The position numbers and the translations under genes are program-made. Below are positions 55,883 through 64,000 of a stretch of 64,000 nucleotides of DNA, piece by piece. The notes under the pieces were generated by a model. The model saw only the letters and a program-made list of their open reading frames with translations. It was not told the origin of the DNA and ran no database searches. Location: positions 1,109,355-1,173,354 of the forward strand of contig NZ_CP082326.1 in assembly GCF_019884785.1 (NCBI RefSeq). The letters are read 5' to 3'. The stretch is from Crassaminicella profunda (GTDB lineage: Bacteria > Bacillota > Clostridia > Peptostreptococcales > Thermotaleaceae). Numbering within the stretch: the stretch's first letter is position 1; every line of letters starts with the position of its first letter.

Positions 55883-58261
55883 ATGAACGAAAGAACGCTA
55901 AGAGTTTTAGAATTTGAAAAGATAAAAAATAAGCTAATAGGATATGCACACTCAACTTTAGGAAAGAAAATAGCAGAAAGCCTAGAGCCATCAACAGAAT
56001 ATGAAATGGTTGTAACGTGGCAAAAAGAAACGCATGAAGCAACAAGTATACTATTACAAAGAGGAAATATTCCATTAGGAGGGGTTCATGATTTATCTTA
56101 TCATTTAAAGAGAGCTGAAATTGAATCATTCCTTTATCCGGGGCAACTTCTTGAGGTTTCAGATACCTTAAGAGCTGCAAGAAGATTAAAAAGTTTCATG
56201 AAAGAAGCCAAAGAAGGAGAAGGGAAGTTTCCAGTTATAGGCGGATATATAAGTAGTTTATTTACCTTTAAAAGCATTGAAGATCGAATTAATGAATGCA
56301 TTGTAGGAGAGGATGAAATATCTGATCATGCTAGTCCTGCATTAAGAAATATAAGAAGAACCATGGAATCAAAAAATGTAGCCATTAGAAATAGATTAAA
56401 TAGCATGATTTCTTCAACTAAGCATCAGAAGTATTTACAAGATGCTATTATTACCATTAGACAGGATCGCTATGTGGTGCCTGTAAAGCAAGAATATAGA
56501 GCTAATGTACCAGGGCTTATTCATGACCAATCTTCTAGTGGAGCTACCCTTTTTATCGAACCTATGGCCATTGTACAGCTTAATAATGAATTAAAAGAAT
56601 TAAAATTAAAAGAAAAGGCAGAAATAGAAAGAATACTTAGTGAGTTAACAGCACTAATTGGGGAGCGGGTACAAGAAATTAAGTCCAATCAAAAGGTACT
56701 TTCTATATTAGATTTTATATTTGCAAAAGGAAAATTAGCTGTAAGTATGAATGGCGTAGAACCAGAAATCAATAAGGATGGATATATTCGTATAAAAAAT
56801 GGAAGACATCCTTTGTTAGATCAAAAAACGGTGGTGCCTACAAATATTTATATTGGGGATACCTTTAATACATTGGTCATTACAGGACCCAATACAGGGG
56901 GGAAAACTGTAACCTTAAAAACGGTAGGACTTCTTACAGTTATGGCTCAGAGCGGATTACATGTGCCTGCTGATTATGGGACAAAACTATCTGTATTTGA
57001 GCAGGTATTTGCAGATATTGGGGATGAGCAAAGTATTGAGCAAAGTCTTAGTACCTTTTCTTCCCATATGACAAATATTGTTGAAATATTAAAGCAGGTA
57101 AATAGTAATTCATTAGTATTACTAGATGAGCTTGGAGCTGGAACAGATCCTACAGAAGGGGCAGCCCTTGCTATTGCCATTTTAGAACATCTTTATACTA
57201 TGGGGGTAAGAACCATTGCTACAACTCATTATACGGAATTAAAGGAATTTGCCCTAACGACAAAGGGCGTGGAGAATGCATCTGTAGAGTTTAATGTAGA
57301 AACCTTAAGCCCTACCTACAAACTTTTAATTGGTGTTCCAGGAAAATCAAATGCCTTTGAAATATCAAAAAGACTAGGACTTAGTGAATATATTATAGAA
57401 AAGTCTAAAGGTCTTATTTCTAGAGAAGATATTGCCTTTGAAGATTTGTTAACATCTATTGAAAAAGATAAGCGAATGGCTGAAGAGGAAAGGGACGAAG
57501 CTGTAAGATTAAAATTGATGATACAAAAGCAAAAAAGTGAGTATGAACAAAAAAATGAAAAATTAGCAATGCAAAGAGAGAAGATTTTAAAAGAATCACG
57601 AGAAGAGGCTAGAAAAGTTTTAAAGGATGCCAAAGAAGAGGCCGATAGAGTTATAAAAGAATTAAGGGATATGGAAAAAGTTCAAGAGGAAAAGGAAAGA
57701 AATAGAAAAATTGAAGAAACAAGAAAAAATTTAAGAGGAAAAATTAGTGAGATGGAAAAAGGTTTAGGATTAAGTATGGATATAAGTGTGAATACTAAAC
57801 CACCAAAGAATTTAAAAATGGGAGATACGGTATTAATCATTAATTTGAATCAAAAAGGAGAAGTTGCATCAAAACCAGATCAAAAGGGAGATTTAACTGT
57901 ACAAGTAGGAATTATGAAAATCAATGTAAATATTAAAAATTTAAGACTAGAAAAGGAAAATAGGGAAAATATCAAAAAATCTGGTGCTGGAAAGATTGCA
58001 AAACGTAAAGCCCAAAGTGTTAAAACATCCATTGACCTAAGAGGACAGACTTTAGAGGAAGCGAGGATGAATACGGATAAATACTTAGATGATGCATATA
58101 TTGCAGGTTTAAATGAGATAAGTATTATTCATGGAAAGGGTACAGGGGTACTACGTGAAGGCATTAAAAATATGCTAAAAAGACATAAACATGTAAAAAG
58201 CTCAAGAGATGGAGCTTATGGAGAAGGGGGAACAGGGGTTACCATTGTTGAGTTAAAATAG
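55883..58261 (+). CDS. mutS2: Endonuclease MutS2
   Basis: A 792-residue homologue of MutS2. N-terminal helical domain III/IV-like part (about 1-320), ATPase with Walker A GPNTGGKTVTLKT near residue 334 and Walker B LLDELGAGTDPTEGAALA near 415, a long coiled coil (about 510-620) and the C-terminal Smr endonuclease domain (SIDLRGQTLEEARM near 715, then IIHGKGTGVL). MutS2 suppresses homologous recombination or resolves stalled/collided ribosomes. It is 12 bases after the U32 gene. The ATG follows AAAGGGGAG. Full length. Confidence 0.97.
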   Translation: MNERTLRVLEFEKIKNKLIGYAHSTLGKKIAESLEPSTEYEMVVTWQKETHEATSILLQRGNIPLGGVHDLSYHLKRAEIESFLYPGQLLEVSDTLRAARRLKSFMKEAKEGEGKFPVIGGYISSLFTFKSIEDRINECIVGEDEISDHASPALRNIRRTMESKNVAIRNRLNSMISSTKHQKYLQDAIITIRQDRYVVPVKQEYRANVPGLIHDQSSSGATLFIEPMAIVQLNNELKELKLKEKAEIERILSELTALIGERVQEIKSNQKVLSILDFIFAKGKLAVSMNGVEPEINKDGYIRIKNGRHPLLDQKTVVPTNIYIGDTFNTLVITGPNTGGKTVTLKTVGLLTVMAQSGLHVPADYGTKLSVFEQVFADIGDEQSIEQSLSTFSSHMTNIVEILKQVNSNSLVLLDELGAGTDPTEGAALAIAILEHLYTMGVRTIATTHYTELKEFALTTKGVENASVEFNVETLSPTYKLLIGVPGKSNAFEISKRLGLSEYIIEKSKGLISREDIAFEDLLTSIEKDKRMAEEERDEAVRLKLMIQKQKSEYEQKNEKLAMQREKILKESREEARKVLKDAKEEADRVIKELRDMEKVQEEKERNRKIEETRKNLRGKISEMEKGLGLSMDISVNTKPPKNLKMGDTVLIINLNQKGEVASKPDQKGDLTVQVGIMKINVNIKNLRLEKENRENIKKSGAGKIAKRKAQSVKTSIDLRGQTLEEARMNTDKYLDDAYIAGLNEISIIHGKGTGVLREGIKNMLKRHKHVKSSRDGAYGEGGTGVTIVELK

Positions 58262-58278
58262 AAAAGGGGGTGAAAGAG

Positions 58279-58737
58279 TTGATCCTCATTAGCGCTTGTT
58301 TAGCAGGGGTAGATTGTAAATATGATGGTGAAAATAATTTAAGAGAAGAGATTCTCTCCCTTGTAAAGGAAAAAAAAGCTATTTTAGTATGTCCAGAGCA
58401 ATTAGGAGGATTGTCTACTCCTAGAGTTCCTTGTGAGATTGTAGGTGGAGATGGACAGGCTGTATTGAATAAATGCGCAAAAGTTATGAATAAAAATGGA
58501 GAAGATAAAACTTCATGTTTTTTAAAAGGAGCCCAACAAGCCTTAAGAATTGCAAAATTATATGGTGTAAAAAGTGCAATACTTAAAGGGAAAAGTCCAT
58601 CTTGTGGAAAGGGAATGATTTATGACGGTAGCTTTTCAGGGAAGAAGAAAAATGGAGATGGGGTTACTGCTGCTTTATTTAAAAAAGAAGGAATCAAGAT
58701 AGTTGATGAAGAAAGTTTTAAAAATCAAATAAAATAA
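58279..58737 (+). CDS. DUF523 family protein
   Basis: A 152-residue protein with ILISACLAGVDCKYDGENN at the start, VCPEQLGGLSTPR in the middle and KGKSPSCGKGMIYDGSFSG, the three conserved blocks of DUF523. Several invariant Cys suggest metal or iron-sulfur binding (YbbK-like). Function is unknown. TTG at 58279 is favoured because AGGGGG lies 7 bases before; a GTG at 58270 overlaps the binding site. It follows mutS2 by 17 bases and is probably co-transcribed. Confidence 0.85.
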   Translation: MILISACLAGVDCKYDGENNLREEILSLVKEKKAILVCPEQLGGLSTPRVPCEIVGGDGQAVLNKCAKVMNKNGEDKTSCFLKGAQQALRIAKLYGVKSAILKGKSPSCGKGMIYDGSFSGKKKNGDGVTAALFKKEGIKIVDEESFKNQIK

Positions 58738-58762
58738 TCTTTCAAAGAAGGGGGAAATGGTC

Positions 58763-59332
58763 ATGAAAAAAATTGTAACAATATTATTATGTATGATCTT
58801 AATGGCAAGTATATTTTTTGTAGGGTGTAAGAAAGAAGAAAAAGAAATAGAAAATGACAGTACAGTGAAACCAGTAATTGAAGAAAATCAGAAAGAAGAA
58901 GAGAAAACCATGGATTATGTTTTATATGTTAAACATAAGGAAATGCCATTTTTGTTTGATGAAGCATATAGTATAGAGAAAGAGGATAAAAAGCTTAAAG
59001 GAAAGAGCATAGAAGAATTTCTTATGAATGAACTCATAGATTTTGAACCTTTTGGAGAATTTAAAAATCCAATACCAGAAGGAACAAAAATATTATCTAT
59101 TCAAAAAGCAAATGGGGTAGTTACCATAGATCTTTCAAAAGAGTTTATAGAAGGATTAAAAGAGGATGCTACAGAAACTTCATTAACTGTTGCAAGTATT
59201 GTGGATACAATGGTAGCAGCAGGAAATGAAAAGGTACAGTTAATGGTTGAAGGACAAATTTTAGATGAAATTAATGATGTGGATATGAGTAAGCCTTTTG
59301 AATTTATGGATGGATTTTTTGCCGATAAATAA
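58763..59332 (+). CDS. GerMN-domain lipoprotein
   Basis: A 189-residue lipoprotein: signal peptide with lipobox FVGC (Cys near residue 23), a charged linker and a GerMN (spore germination GerM N-terminal type) domain (about 70-185) with KILSIQKANGVVTIDLSKEF-like strand pattern and LTVASIVDTMVAAGNEKVQ. GerM-type proteins are made in spore formers at the mother-cell side. Its role here is not known. ATG at 58763 has AAGGGGGA at good spacing; the ATG 6 bases earlier is too close. Followed by a strong terminator. Confidence 0.85.
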   Translation: MKKIVTILLCMILMASIFFVGCKKEEKEIENDSTVKPVIEENQKEEEKTMDYVLYVKHKEMPFLFDEAYSIEKEDKKLKGKSIEEFLMNELIDFEPFGEFKNPIPEGTKILSIQKANGVVTIDLSKEFIEGLKEDATETSLTVASIVDTMVAAGNEKVQLMVEGQILDEINDVDMSKPFEFMDGFFADK

Positions 59333-59340
59333 ATAGAAAT

Positions 59341-59372
59341 AAAAAATCTCTCAAACTGAGAGATTTTTTATT
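59341..59372. terminator. Bidirectional terminator after the GerMN gene
   Basis: AAAAAATCTCTCA pairs with TGAGAGATTTTTT around a 3-4-base loop with T runs on both strands. It ends the plus-strand gene and the convergent minus-strand lipoprotein gene. Confidence 0.85.
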
Positions 59373-59727
59373 TTGAATAAATGAGTCCTTTAACATCTTT
59401 ATCTGTATTTTTTGATGTTAATACGAGGATAACAATATGATCATTCTTTTTTAAGTTGAGGGACAATGGTTTTTTGTCATCTGTTGTTTTCCAGCCATTC
59501 TCATGAAGAAAATTTTCATAATCAGCTAAGAAGTTTTCATAACTTGAATTTTTTACTGTAAAGGTTGCATGATCTAACCCTTCTTCTTCTGTGGCTTTTT
59601 CAAAGTTTTCAAAGGTCATAGGCTCATAGGCGGGTAAATAGGCGAAGGGTTTTTCACCAGATACATTACATCCTGTAAAAGCAATCATAACAATCACAAA
59701 AAGCATCGTAGCAATGATTTTTTTCAT
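59368..59727 (-). CDS. Small hypothetical lipoprotein
   Basis: A 119-residue protein with a signal peptide ending in the lipobox FTGC (Cys near residue 19), then a short acidic domain. No family was recognised. The ATG at 59727 is preferred to the one 3 bases upstream because GGAGGTG is better spaced. It is divergent from the amidase gene across about 120 bases. Confidence 0.6.
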   Translation of the reverse strand: MKKIIATMLFVIVMIAFTGCNVSGEKPFAYLPAYEPMTFENFEKATEEEGLDHATFTVKNSSYENFLADYENFLHENGWKTTDDKKPLSLNLKKNDHIVILVLTSKNTDKDVKGLIYSK

Positions 59728-59783
59728 CATAACACCTCCATAAATAGTGTACCCTTGATTATGCGCTTTATGAATAAGGAGTT

Positions 59784-59811
59784 ACATAAAAATGGATGAA
59801 AACATATAAAT
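59784..59811 (+). promoter_or_regulatory. Sigma-K-like promoter upstream of the amidase
   Basis: AC (59784-59785), 17-base spacer, CATATAAAT (59803-59811), the same -10 sequence as in the 61-base repeats. Similar wall amidases in Bacillus (CwlC, CwlH) are sigma-K dependent. The match is short; chance is possible. Confidence 0.4.
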
Positions 59812-59848
59812 ATATTAGCAATAAACAGAAAATCAGGGAGGTGTTTAG

Positions 59849-60577
59849 TTGAAACCATTGATTATTATTGATCCTGGTCATGGAGGAAAGGATCCTGGAG
59901 GAGGAAGTAATGAATATTGGCTAGAAAAAGATATGGCACTAGAAATTTCAAAATATCAGTATAAAAGATTATCTGAATTAGGCATTTCTGTACAATTGAC
60001 TAGAAATAATGATATGTATTTGTCTTCTTCTAAGAGATCAAAAATAGTAAGGGATTCAGAAGCAAAATATTGTATCTCTAATCATATTAATGCAGGTGGG
60101 GGTCAAGGGGCAGAAACCATCCATAGTATTCACAGTGATGGCAAATTAGCAACAAAAATTTTAGATAAAATAAGACAAACAGGACAAAAGACAAGAAGAG
60201 TATTTTCTAAAACCTTATCCCATAGTCCTAATTTGGATTATTACTTTATGCATCGTGAAACAGGAAATGTAGAAACGGTTATTGTTGAATATGGATTTGC
60301 AGATCAAAAGGAAGATATAGATAGAATCCTAAAGCATTGGAAAGATTATGCGGAGGCAGTTGTAAAAGCTATATGTGAATATATGGGATATTCCTATGAA
60401 AATATTCATAAAATGGATGAGGATAGATGGAAATATGCAGGTGTTGAATATTTGCATACAAAAGGAATTTTAAATGATTTAGAAGGGTGGAAAGAGAAAA
60501 TTAATGAGCCTATGCCTGTATGGGCTACAACTTTGTTGTTAAAAAAAATATTTGAAAAACTGAAGGAAGAAGATTAA
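59849..60577 (+). CDS. N-acetylmuramoyl-L-alanine amidase (CwlC-like, no signal peptide)
   Basis: A 242-residue amidase_3 zinc hydrolase. Zinc ligands His11 in IIDPGHGGKDPGGG and Glu26, then ISNHINAG with the third ligand, and VIVEYGFADQKEDID with the catalytic Glu. It cuts the bond between muramic acid and the peptide. There is no signal peptide, as in the sporulation enzyme CwlC and phage endolysins. A 60-residue C-terminal tail (about 185-242) has the wall-associated or endolysin-tail look (WKYAGVEYLHTKGIL). No phage genes lie nearby, so a mother-cell lysis role is more likely than phage. TTG start after GGAGGTG. Confidence 0.82.
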   Translation: MKPLIIIDPGHGGKDPGGGSNEYWLEKDMALEISKYQYKRLSELGISVQLTRNNDMYLSSSKRSKIVRDSEAKYCISNHINAGGGQGAETIHSIHSDGKLATKILDKIRQTGQKTRRVFSKTLSHSPNLDYYFMHRETGNVETVIVEYGFADQKEDIDRILKHWKDYAEAVVKAICEYMGYSYENIHKMDEDRWKYAGVEYLHTKGILNDLEGWKEKINEPMPVWATTLLLKKIFEKLKEED

Positions 60578-60598
60578 TCATATTTTAAAATTTAAATA

Positions 60599-60632
60599 GA
60601 TAAAAACTGTCTAATTAGACAGTTTTTATCTG
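60599..60632. terminator. Bidirectional terminator between amidase and rhomboid genes
   Basis: GATAAAAACTGTCT pairs with AGACAGTTTTTATC, 4-base loop, T runs on both sides. Confidence 0.85.
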
Positions 60633-60638
60633 AAAGAA

Positions 60639-62063
60639 CTAATTTCCTTGAATATCATTTAAGAAATTTCTAGCCATAGAATGATTAGGATTGATAGATA
60701 ACGTCTTTTCAAGGTAATGGATGGTTGTATCTTTATCTCCCTCTTGATAAGAAACATAGGCTAAATAAAAATAAAATTCGGGGATTTGATCATTTTTTTC
60801 AATGCCTTCTTGAAATTGTAGTTTAGCATGACTTAAGTCATTCTTTTTAAGATAATAAATGCCCATATGAAAGCTATGCTGCCAGCTTTGAATTTGGATA
60901 AAAGAACCACCTATAAGAGAGCCTACAATGATGGTGATAATCAAGAATTGAACAGTAACTTTTTTTAATTTTAAAAATTTTTCTGTCTTAAGGCCTAAAG
61001 CGTAGCTAGCTAAAAAACCTCCTATGAGCCCACCTAAGTGAGCGAAATTATCAATATTTGAATTAGTAAGACCAAAGACAATATTGATAATGATTAAGGA
61101 AACCATATTTAATCCATATCTTGCTGAAAAAATAGAAGGCTTCTGTATGCCAAAGTAAAGATAGGCACCCATAAGACCAAAGATAGCCCCTGAGGCTCCA
61201 GCAGATACAGCAGAACTAAATAGAAAACTAGATAGACTACCAAATAGGCCAGCAATCATATAAATGATGAAAAATTTTAAAGAACCATACATAAACTCTA
61301 CATCTTTTCCAAGACTTTTTAATGCATAAGTGTTAAATAATAGATGAGTAATGCCTATATGAATAAACATACTTGTAATCAAACGATAATACTCTCCTGA
61401 TGCAATAAGGGGATTGTATTTAGCTCCAAGATTGATAATGTGATCAATATCAGTACTACTGCCTGTTATAGATATATAAATAAAATAAATAATATTTAGG
61501 CCCATGAGTATATGGGTAACATAGGACTTTTTATTCTTAAAGGAATAGCCCTTTTTGTCTCTAGTCATGTTTTCAATTTCTAAAAGATCAATAGTTTCTA
61601 CTGTTTCATAGGGAAGAGAAAGGATAGTTTCGTGAATAAAATTTTCAACTTGTTCTTGATCTTTGAAATTTGAAAAAAGAGAAAATACTTGATTTGAAGA
61701 AGCATCAATGACTATAAGATGAATATTTATTTTTTCTTCCTTTAGCCATGAGGATAAAGCGTCTAAATGATCTAATGAATGATCAAATGAATTTTCTAAG
61801 ACAATAATTTTGTAAAAAAATAATTTTTTAAATGTATTTTTTTGTTTTATCTCGTGGTAGTGATTATAAATAATACTCTTTTGATATTCTATAGATCCTT
61901 CTAAAAAATCTTTGTGAACAAAGTCGACAAAAAAGTGAGAAAACCAAATTTGCTTATGTAAAGAAATATCCAATATACTTTGTATTTCTTTATAGGGATA
62001 TAGAAAAAACTCTTTTTTTTCAATAAAATATTTCATGAGTAGATAAATAGTTCTTTTAATCAA
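60639..62063 (-). CDS. Rhomboid family intramembrane protease with TPR
   Basis: A 474-residue protein. Residues 1-175 form a soluble N-terminal domain of unknown type. Residues 185-390 form the rhomboid core of six to seven membrane helices, with GASGAIFGLMGAYLYFG (catalytic Ser of GxSG) and NFAHLGGLIGGFLASY (catalytic His). After the last helix there is a TPR pair (about 400-474). It resembles YqgP-type rhomboids of Bacillus with TPR tail. The TTG at 62063 is preferred because GGAGGTAG precedes it; an upstream TTG at 62078 lies within the binding site. Substrates are unknown. Confidence 0.88.
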   Translation of the reverse strand: MIKRTIYLLMKYFIEKKEFFLYPYKEIQSILDISLHKQIWFSHFFVDFVHKDFLEGSIEYQKSIIYNHYHEIKQKNTFKKLFFYKIIVLENSFDHSLDHLDALSSWLKEEKINIHLIVIDASSNQVFSLFSNFKDQEQVENFIHETILSLPYETVETIDLLEIENMTRDKKGYSFKNKKSYVTHILMGLNIIYFIYISITGSSTDIDHIINLGAKYNPLIASGEYYRLITSMFIHIGITHLLFNTYALKSLGKDVEFMYGSLKFFIIYMIAGLFGSLSSFLFSSAVSAGASGAIFGLMGAYLYFGIQKPSIFSARYGLNMVSLIIINIVFGLTNSNIDNFAHLGGLIGGFLASYALGLKTEKFLKLKKVTVQFLIITIIVGSLIGGSFIQIQSWQHSFHMGIYYLKKNDLSHAKLQFQEGIEKNDQIPEFYFYLAYVSYQEGDKDTTIHYLEKTLSINPNHSMARNFLNDIQGN

Positions 62064-62110
62064 ATTGTCTACCTCCAAGGATTAGGATATACACTATTTT
62101 ATCATATTTA

Positions 62111-62150
62111 AAAAATTCATACAGCTTAGATCAATCTAAGTTGTATGAAT
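62111..62150 (-). terminator. Terminator after the racemase gene
   Basis: A 16-base stem (one G-U) is followed, on the minus strand, by T6 at 62116-62111. Confidence 0.8.
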
Positions 62151-62194
62151 AGATTTATACAAAATAATAAATTAATAAAATGAATGGATTATTT

Positions 62195-62893
62195 TTATAA
62201 TGATTTTAATGATTTTTTACCTGCAAAATGAATGGCACGAAGGGCAATGACTTCTAATGGATCTACATAATTTCCTTTCATTTTAAACATTTCATAGCCA
62301 ACAGAAAGCTCTGTACATCCTAATATGAAAACTTCTGCACCTAGATTTTTTAATTCTTCAACGCTTTCATTAAATCCATCTATAGTAATATCTTTGCCTG
62401 CTTTTATATCATAAATAAAATCAGTAACATTTTTTTGAGTTTTCGTAGGCTTTACCAATTCCATTCCATATTTTTGGATAGCTCGATCATATACACCTGT
62501 TTGGCAAGTACCTTCTGTTGCCAGGAGACCTATTTTTTTACCCGCATATTTTTCAGCAATAAATTTTGATGTTTCTTCAATCATATTTAGGAAAGGAATT
62601 TCAATTTCCTTTATAATAGCTTCATAAAAATTATGAGCTGTATTACAAGGCATGATTAAAAAATCAGCACCCATACTTTCAAGTCTTTTAGCAGATGCAA
62701 TGAGTTGTTCTCTAGGATCATCACCCTCTGCTATAAGATGCGCTGTTCTATCGGGTATAGAAGTGTTATTATCTATTAATATATGGATATGTTCTTGATC
62801 ACAATTAGCATCTGTTAGTAGTATGACTTTTTTAAAGAGATCAGCTGTTGCTAAAGGTCCCATTCCACCTAAAATTCCTAATTTTTTACACAT
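62195..62893 (-). CDS. Aspartate/glutamate racemase family protein
   Basis: A 232-residue enzyme. The two catalytic cysteines are in MPCNTAHNFY (near residue 80) and LGCTELSVG (near 190); GILGGMGPLATADLF is the N-terminal block. It interconverts L- and D-Asp or Glu without cofactor. It is close to the cytoplasmic YgeA-like branch. The second ATG at 62893 is used: GGAGG lies 9 bases ahead and the first ATG abuts it. It is coded just downstream of the dicarboxylate symporter, so it may handle imported aspartate/glutamate, though a terminator lies between them. Confidence 0.88.
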   Translation of the reverse strand: MCKKLGILGGMGPLATADLFKKVILLTDANCDQEHIHILIDNNTSIPDRTAHLIAEGDDPREQLIASAKRLESMGADFLIMPCNTAHNFYEAIIKEIEIPFLNMIEETSKFIAEKYAGKKIGLLATEGTCQTGVYDRAIQKYGMELVKPTKTQKNVTDFIYDIKAGKDITIDGFNESVEELKNLGAEVFILGCTELSVGYEMFKMKGNYVDPLEVIALRAIHFAGKKSLKSL

Positions 62894-62956
62894 ATCTTTC
62901 ATCCTCCAATTCTACATATAAACTAGTTAATGATTTTCATTTTCTATTATAACAAA

Positions 62957-62988
62957 AAATAATACAGCTTGGGAAGACCAAGCTGTAT
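62957..62988 (-). terminator. Terminator after the symporter gene
   Basis: An 11-base stem (62962-62972 with 62978-62988), 5-base loop, with a T-rich run on the minus strand (ATTATTTTTTG). Confidence 0.8.
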
Positions 62989-62994
62989 GAATGA

Positions 62995-64000
62995 TTAAAT
63001 AGTTGTTTTTTCATCTGGCAAATGTAATTCTCCTTCAGTAGCTGCAATAACTGCTGCTGCTGAAGTATCTCCAATAACATTTACAGAAGTTCTTGCCATA
63101 TCTAAAACTCTATCAATTCCTCCGATTAAGGCAACCCCCTCAAGTGGTAAGCCTACAGATTTAACAACCATCGTAAGCATGATAAAACCTGCTCCGGGTA
63201 CTCCTGCAGTACCAATGGATGCAAGAGTTGCTGTAAGAATGATAGTTAATTGTTGAGACATACTTAAATCTAAACCATATACTTGAGCAACAAATAAGGC
63301 ACAAACGCCTTGGTAAAGAGCTGTTCCATCCATATTGATGGTAGCACCAAGAGGTAGAACGAAACTAGATACACCTTCTGATACTCCTAAGTTTTCTCTA
63401 GTACATCTAATAGAAACAGGAAGCGTTCCAGAACTACTTGTTGTACTAAATGCTGTAAGAGCTGCTGGCATAATACCCTTAAAGAATTTTACAGGACTGA
63501 TTTTTGCAAAAACTTTTACGGCACTAGAGTATACAAGTACAGCATGAAGGATACAGCCAATATAAACAGCACCAATTACTTTAAGTAGTGGCAATAATAC
63601 AGCTGGTCCGTTTGTTGCAACAACTGGAGCAATTAATGCAAATACACCATATGGAGCCAAACTCATAATAAATGCAGTAACTTTATACATGATTTCTGCT
63701 AAGCTATCAAAGAAATCAATAAAAGGTTTTCCTTTTTCTTCAGGCAAAGACGTTGCGCCTATTCCTAAGAATAATGCAAAAGCAATGATTTGAAGCATAT
63801 TTCCTTCTACTAAACCCTTTAATGGATTTTTAGGGAAAATATTTAATAATGTATCTATAAGAGAAGGTGCTTCTTTTGCTGCAATACTAGCATCTACGGG
63901 AATTGTCATGCCAGCCCCTGGTTGTAAAACATTACCTAGTATAAGTCCGATGGTTACGGCAACGGCTGTTGTGCATAAATAATACCCTACGGTTTTTCCT
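62995..64000 (-). CDS. gltP: Dicarboxylate/amino acid:cation symporter (partial, 5' end cut)
   Basis: DAACS family transporter; the reading frame is open to the window end, so only the C-terminal ~335 residues are visible. Seen: the Ser-rich re-entrant loop FSTTSSSGTLPVSIRCTREN (near the middle), LPLGATINMDGTALYQG (the NMDG sodium and substrate site) and GVPGAGFIMLTMVV, then DRVLDMARTSVNVIGDTSAA, which carries the substrate-binding Asp/Arg. It imports glutamate, aspartate or C4-dicarboxylates with Na+ or H+. The last part of the ORF from 63909 is only an internal Met, not the start. Confidence 0.93.
   Translation of the reverse strand, partial: GKTVGYYLCTTAVAVTIGLILGNVLQPGAGMTIPVDASIAAKEAPSLIDTLLNIFPKNPLKGLVEGNMLQIIAFALFLGIGATSLPEEKGKPFIDFFDSLAEIMYKVTAFIMSLAPYGVFALIAPVVATNGPAVLLPLLKVIGAVYIGCILHAVLVYSSAVKVFAKISPVKFFKGIMPAALTAFSTTSSSGTLPVSIRCTRENLGVSEGVSSFVLPLGATINMDGTALYQGVCALFVAQVYGLDLSMSQQLTIILTATLASIGTAGVPGAGFIMLTMVVKSVGLPLEGVALIGGIDRVLDMARTSVNVIGDTSAAAVIAATEGELHLPDEKTTI

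Noticed and set aside
59849-60577. Prophage remnant around the amidase gene
   Set aside because: No holin, tail or integrase genes are nearby and the flanking genes are ordinary chromosomal genes.

Overview
The window looks like chromosomal DNA of an anaerobic, spore-forming, low-GC Clostridia. The DNA and codon use are AT-rich, TTG/GTG starts are common, and ribosome binding sites are strong. Two T-box leaders control thrS and pheST, and there is a 4-hydroxybutyrate fermentation gene pair. Sporulation genes include ytxC- and yqzL-like genes, a GerMN lipoprotein and an sps-type spore polysaccharide locus. Genus cannot be fixed from the sequence alone; a Clostridiaceae/Alkaliphilus/Crassaminicella-like host is a guess. 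No rRNA, tRNA, CRISPR array, prophage or intact insertion sequence was seen.

Layout. 1-2.5 kb: 4-hydroxybutyrate CoA-transferase (cut by the window edge) and 4-hydroxybutyrate dehydrogenase. 2.6-9 kb: a conserved unknown, YtxC, DUF445, T-box-thrS and, facing it, a short FtsH-like protease. 9.3-14.6 kb: a lipoprotein plus ABC transporter of the nucleoside/simple-sugar type. 14.6-23 kb: infC-rpmI-rplT behind a leader, a Ktr/Trk potassium system, an rRNA methyltransferase, a 31-residue YqzL-like ORF and T-box-pheST. 23.2-42.5 kb: an expanded sps-type locus with rhamnose genes (rmlB, A, D and a detached rmlC), spsA, spsB, and a nonulosonic-acid (pseudaminic/legionaminic type) pathway. 42.5-52.4 kb: glycosyltransferases, a candidate sialyltransferase-like enzyme, a Val-x-x triplet-repeat surface protein, and proteins mixing DNRLRE, TPR, GT2 and DUF6385 modules. 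52.7-64 kb: zapA, U32 peptidase, mutS2, DUF523, GerMN lipoprotein, cell-wall amidase, rhomboid protease, Asp/Glu racemase and a dicarboxylate symporter running off the end.

How it may work together. The 23-52 kb region reads as a spore-surface glycosylation island. The sps pathway makes dTDP-rhamnose and a CMP-nonulosonic acid. Flanking glycosyltransferases could transfer these sugars, possibly to the Ser/Thr-rich triplet-repeat protein. The most unusual point is that the expected acetyltransferase (SpsD/PseH) is absent. In its place the locus carries an opine dehydrogenase, an ATP-grasp ligase, a cobalamin-binding mutase-like protein and extra reductases. This suggests an opine or unusual amino acid is made and attached to the sugar amine. 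That is inference, not shown. Promoter-like AC-N16/17-CATA patterns (sigma-K-like) precede spsA, pseB, the opine dehydrogenase, the repeat protein and the amidase, which would fit late mother-cell expression.
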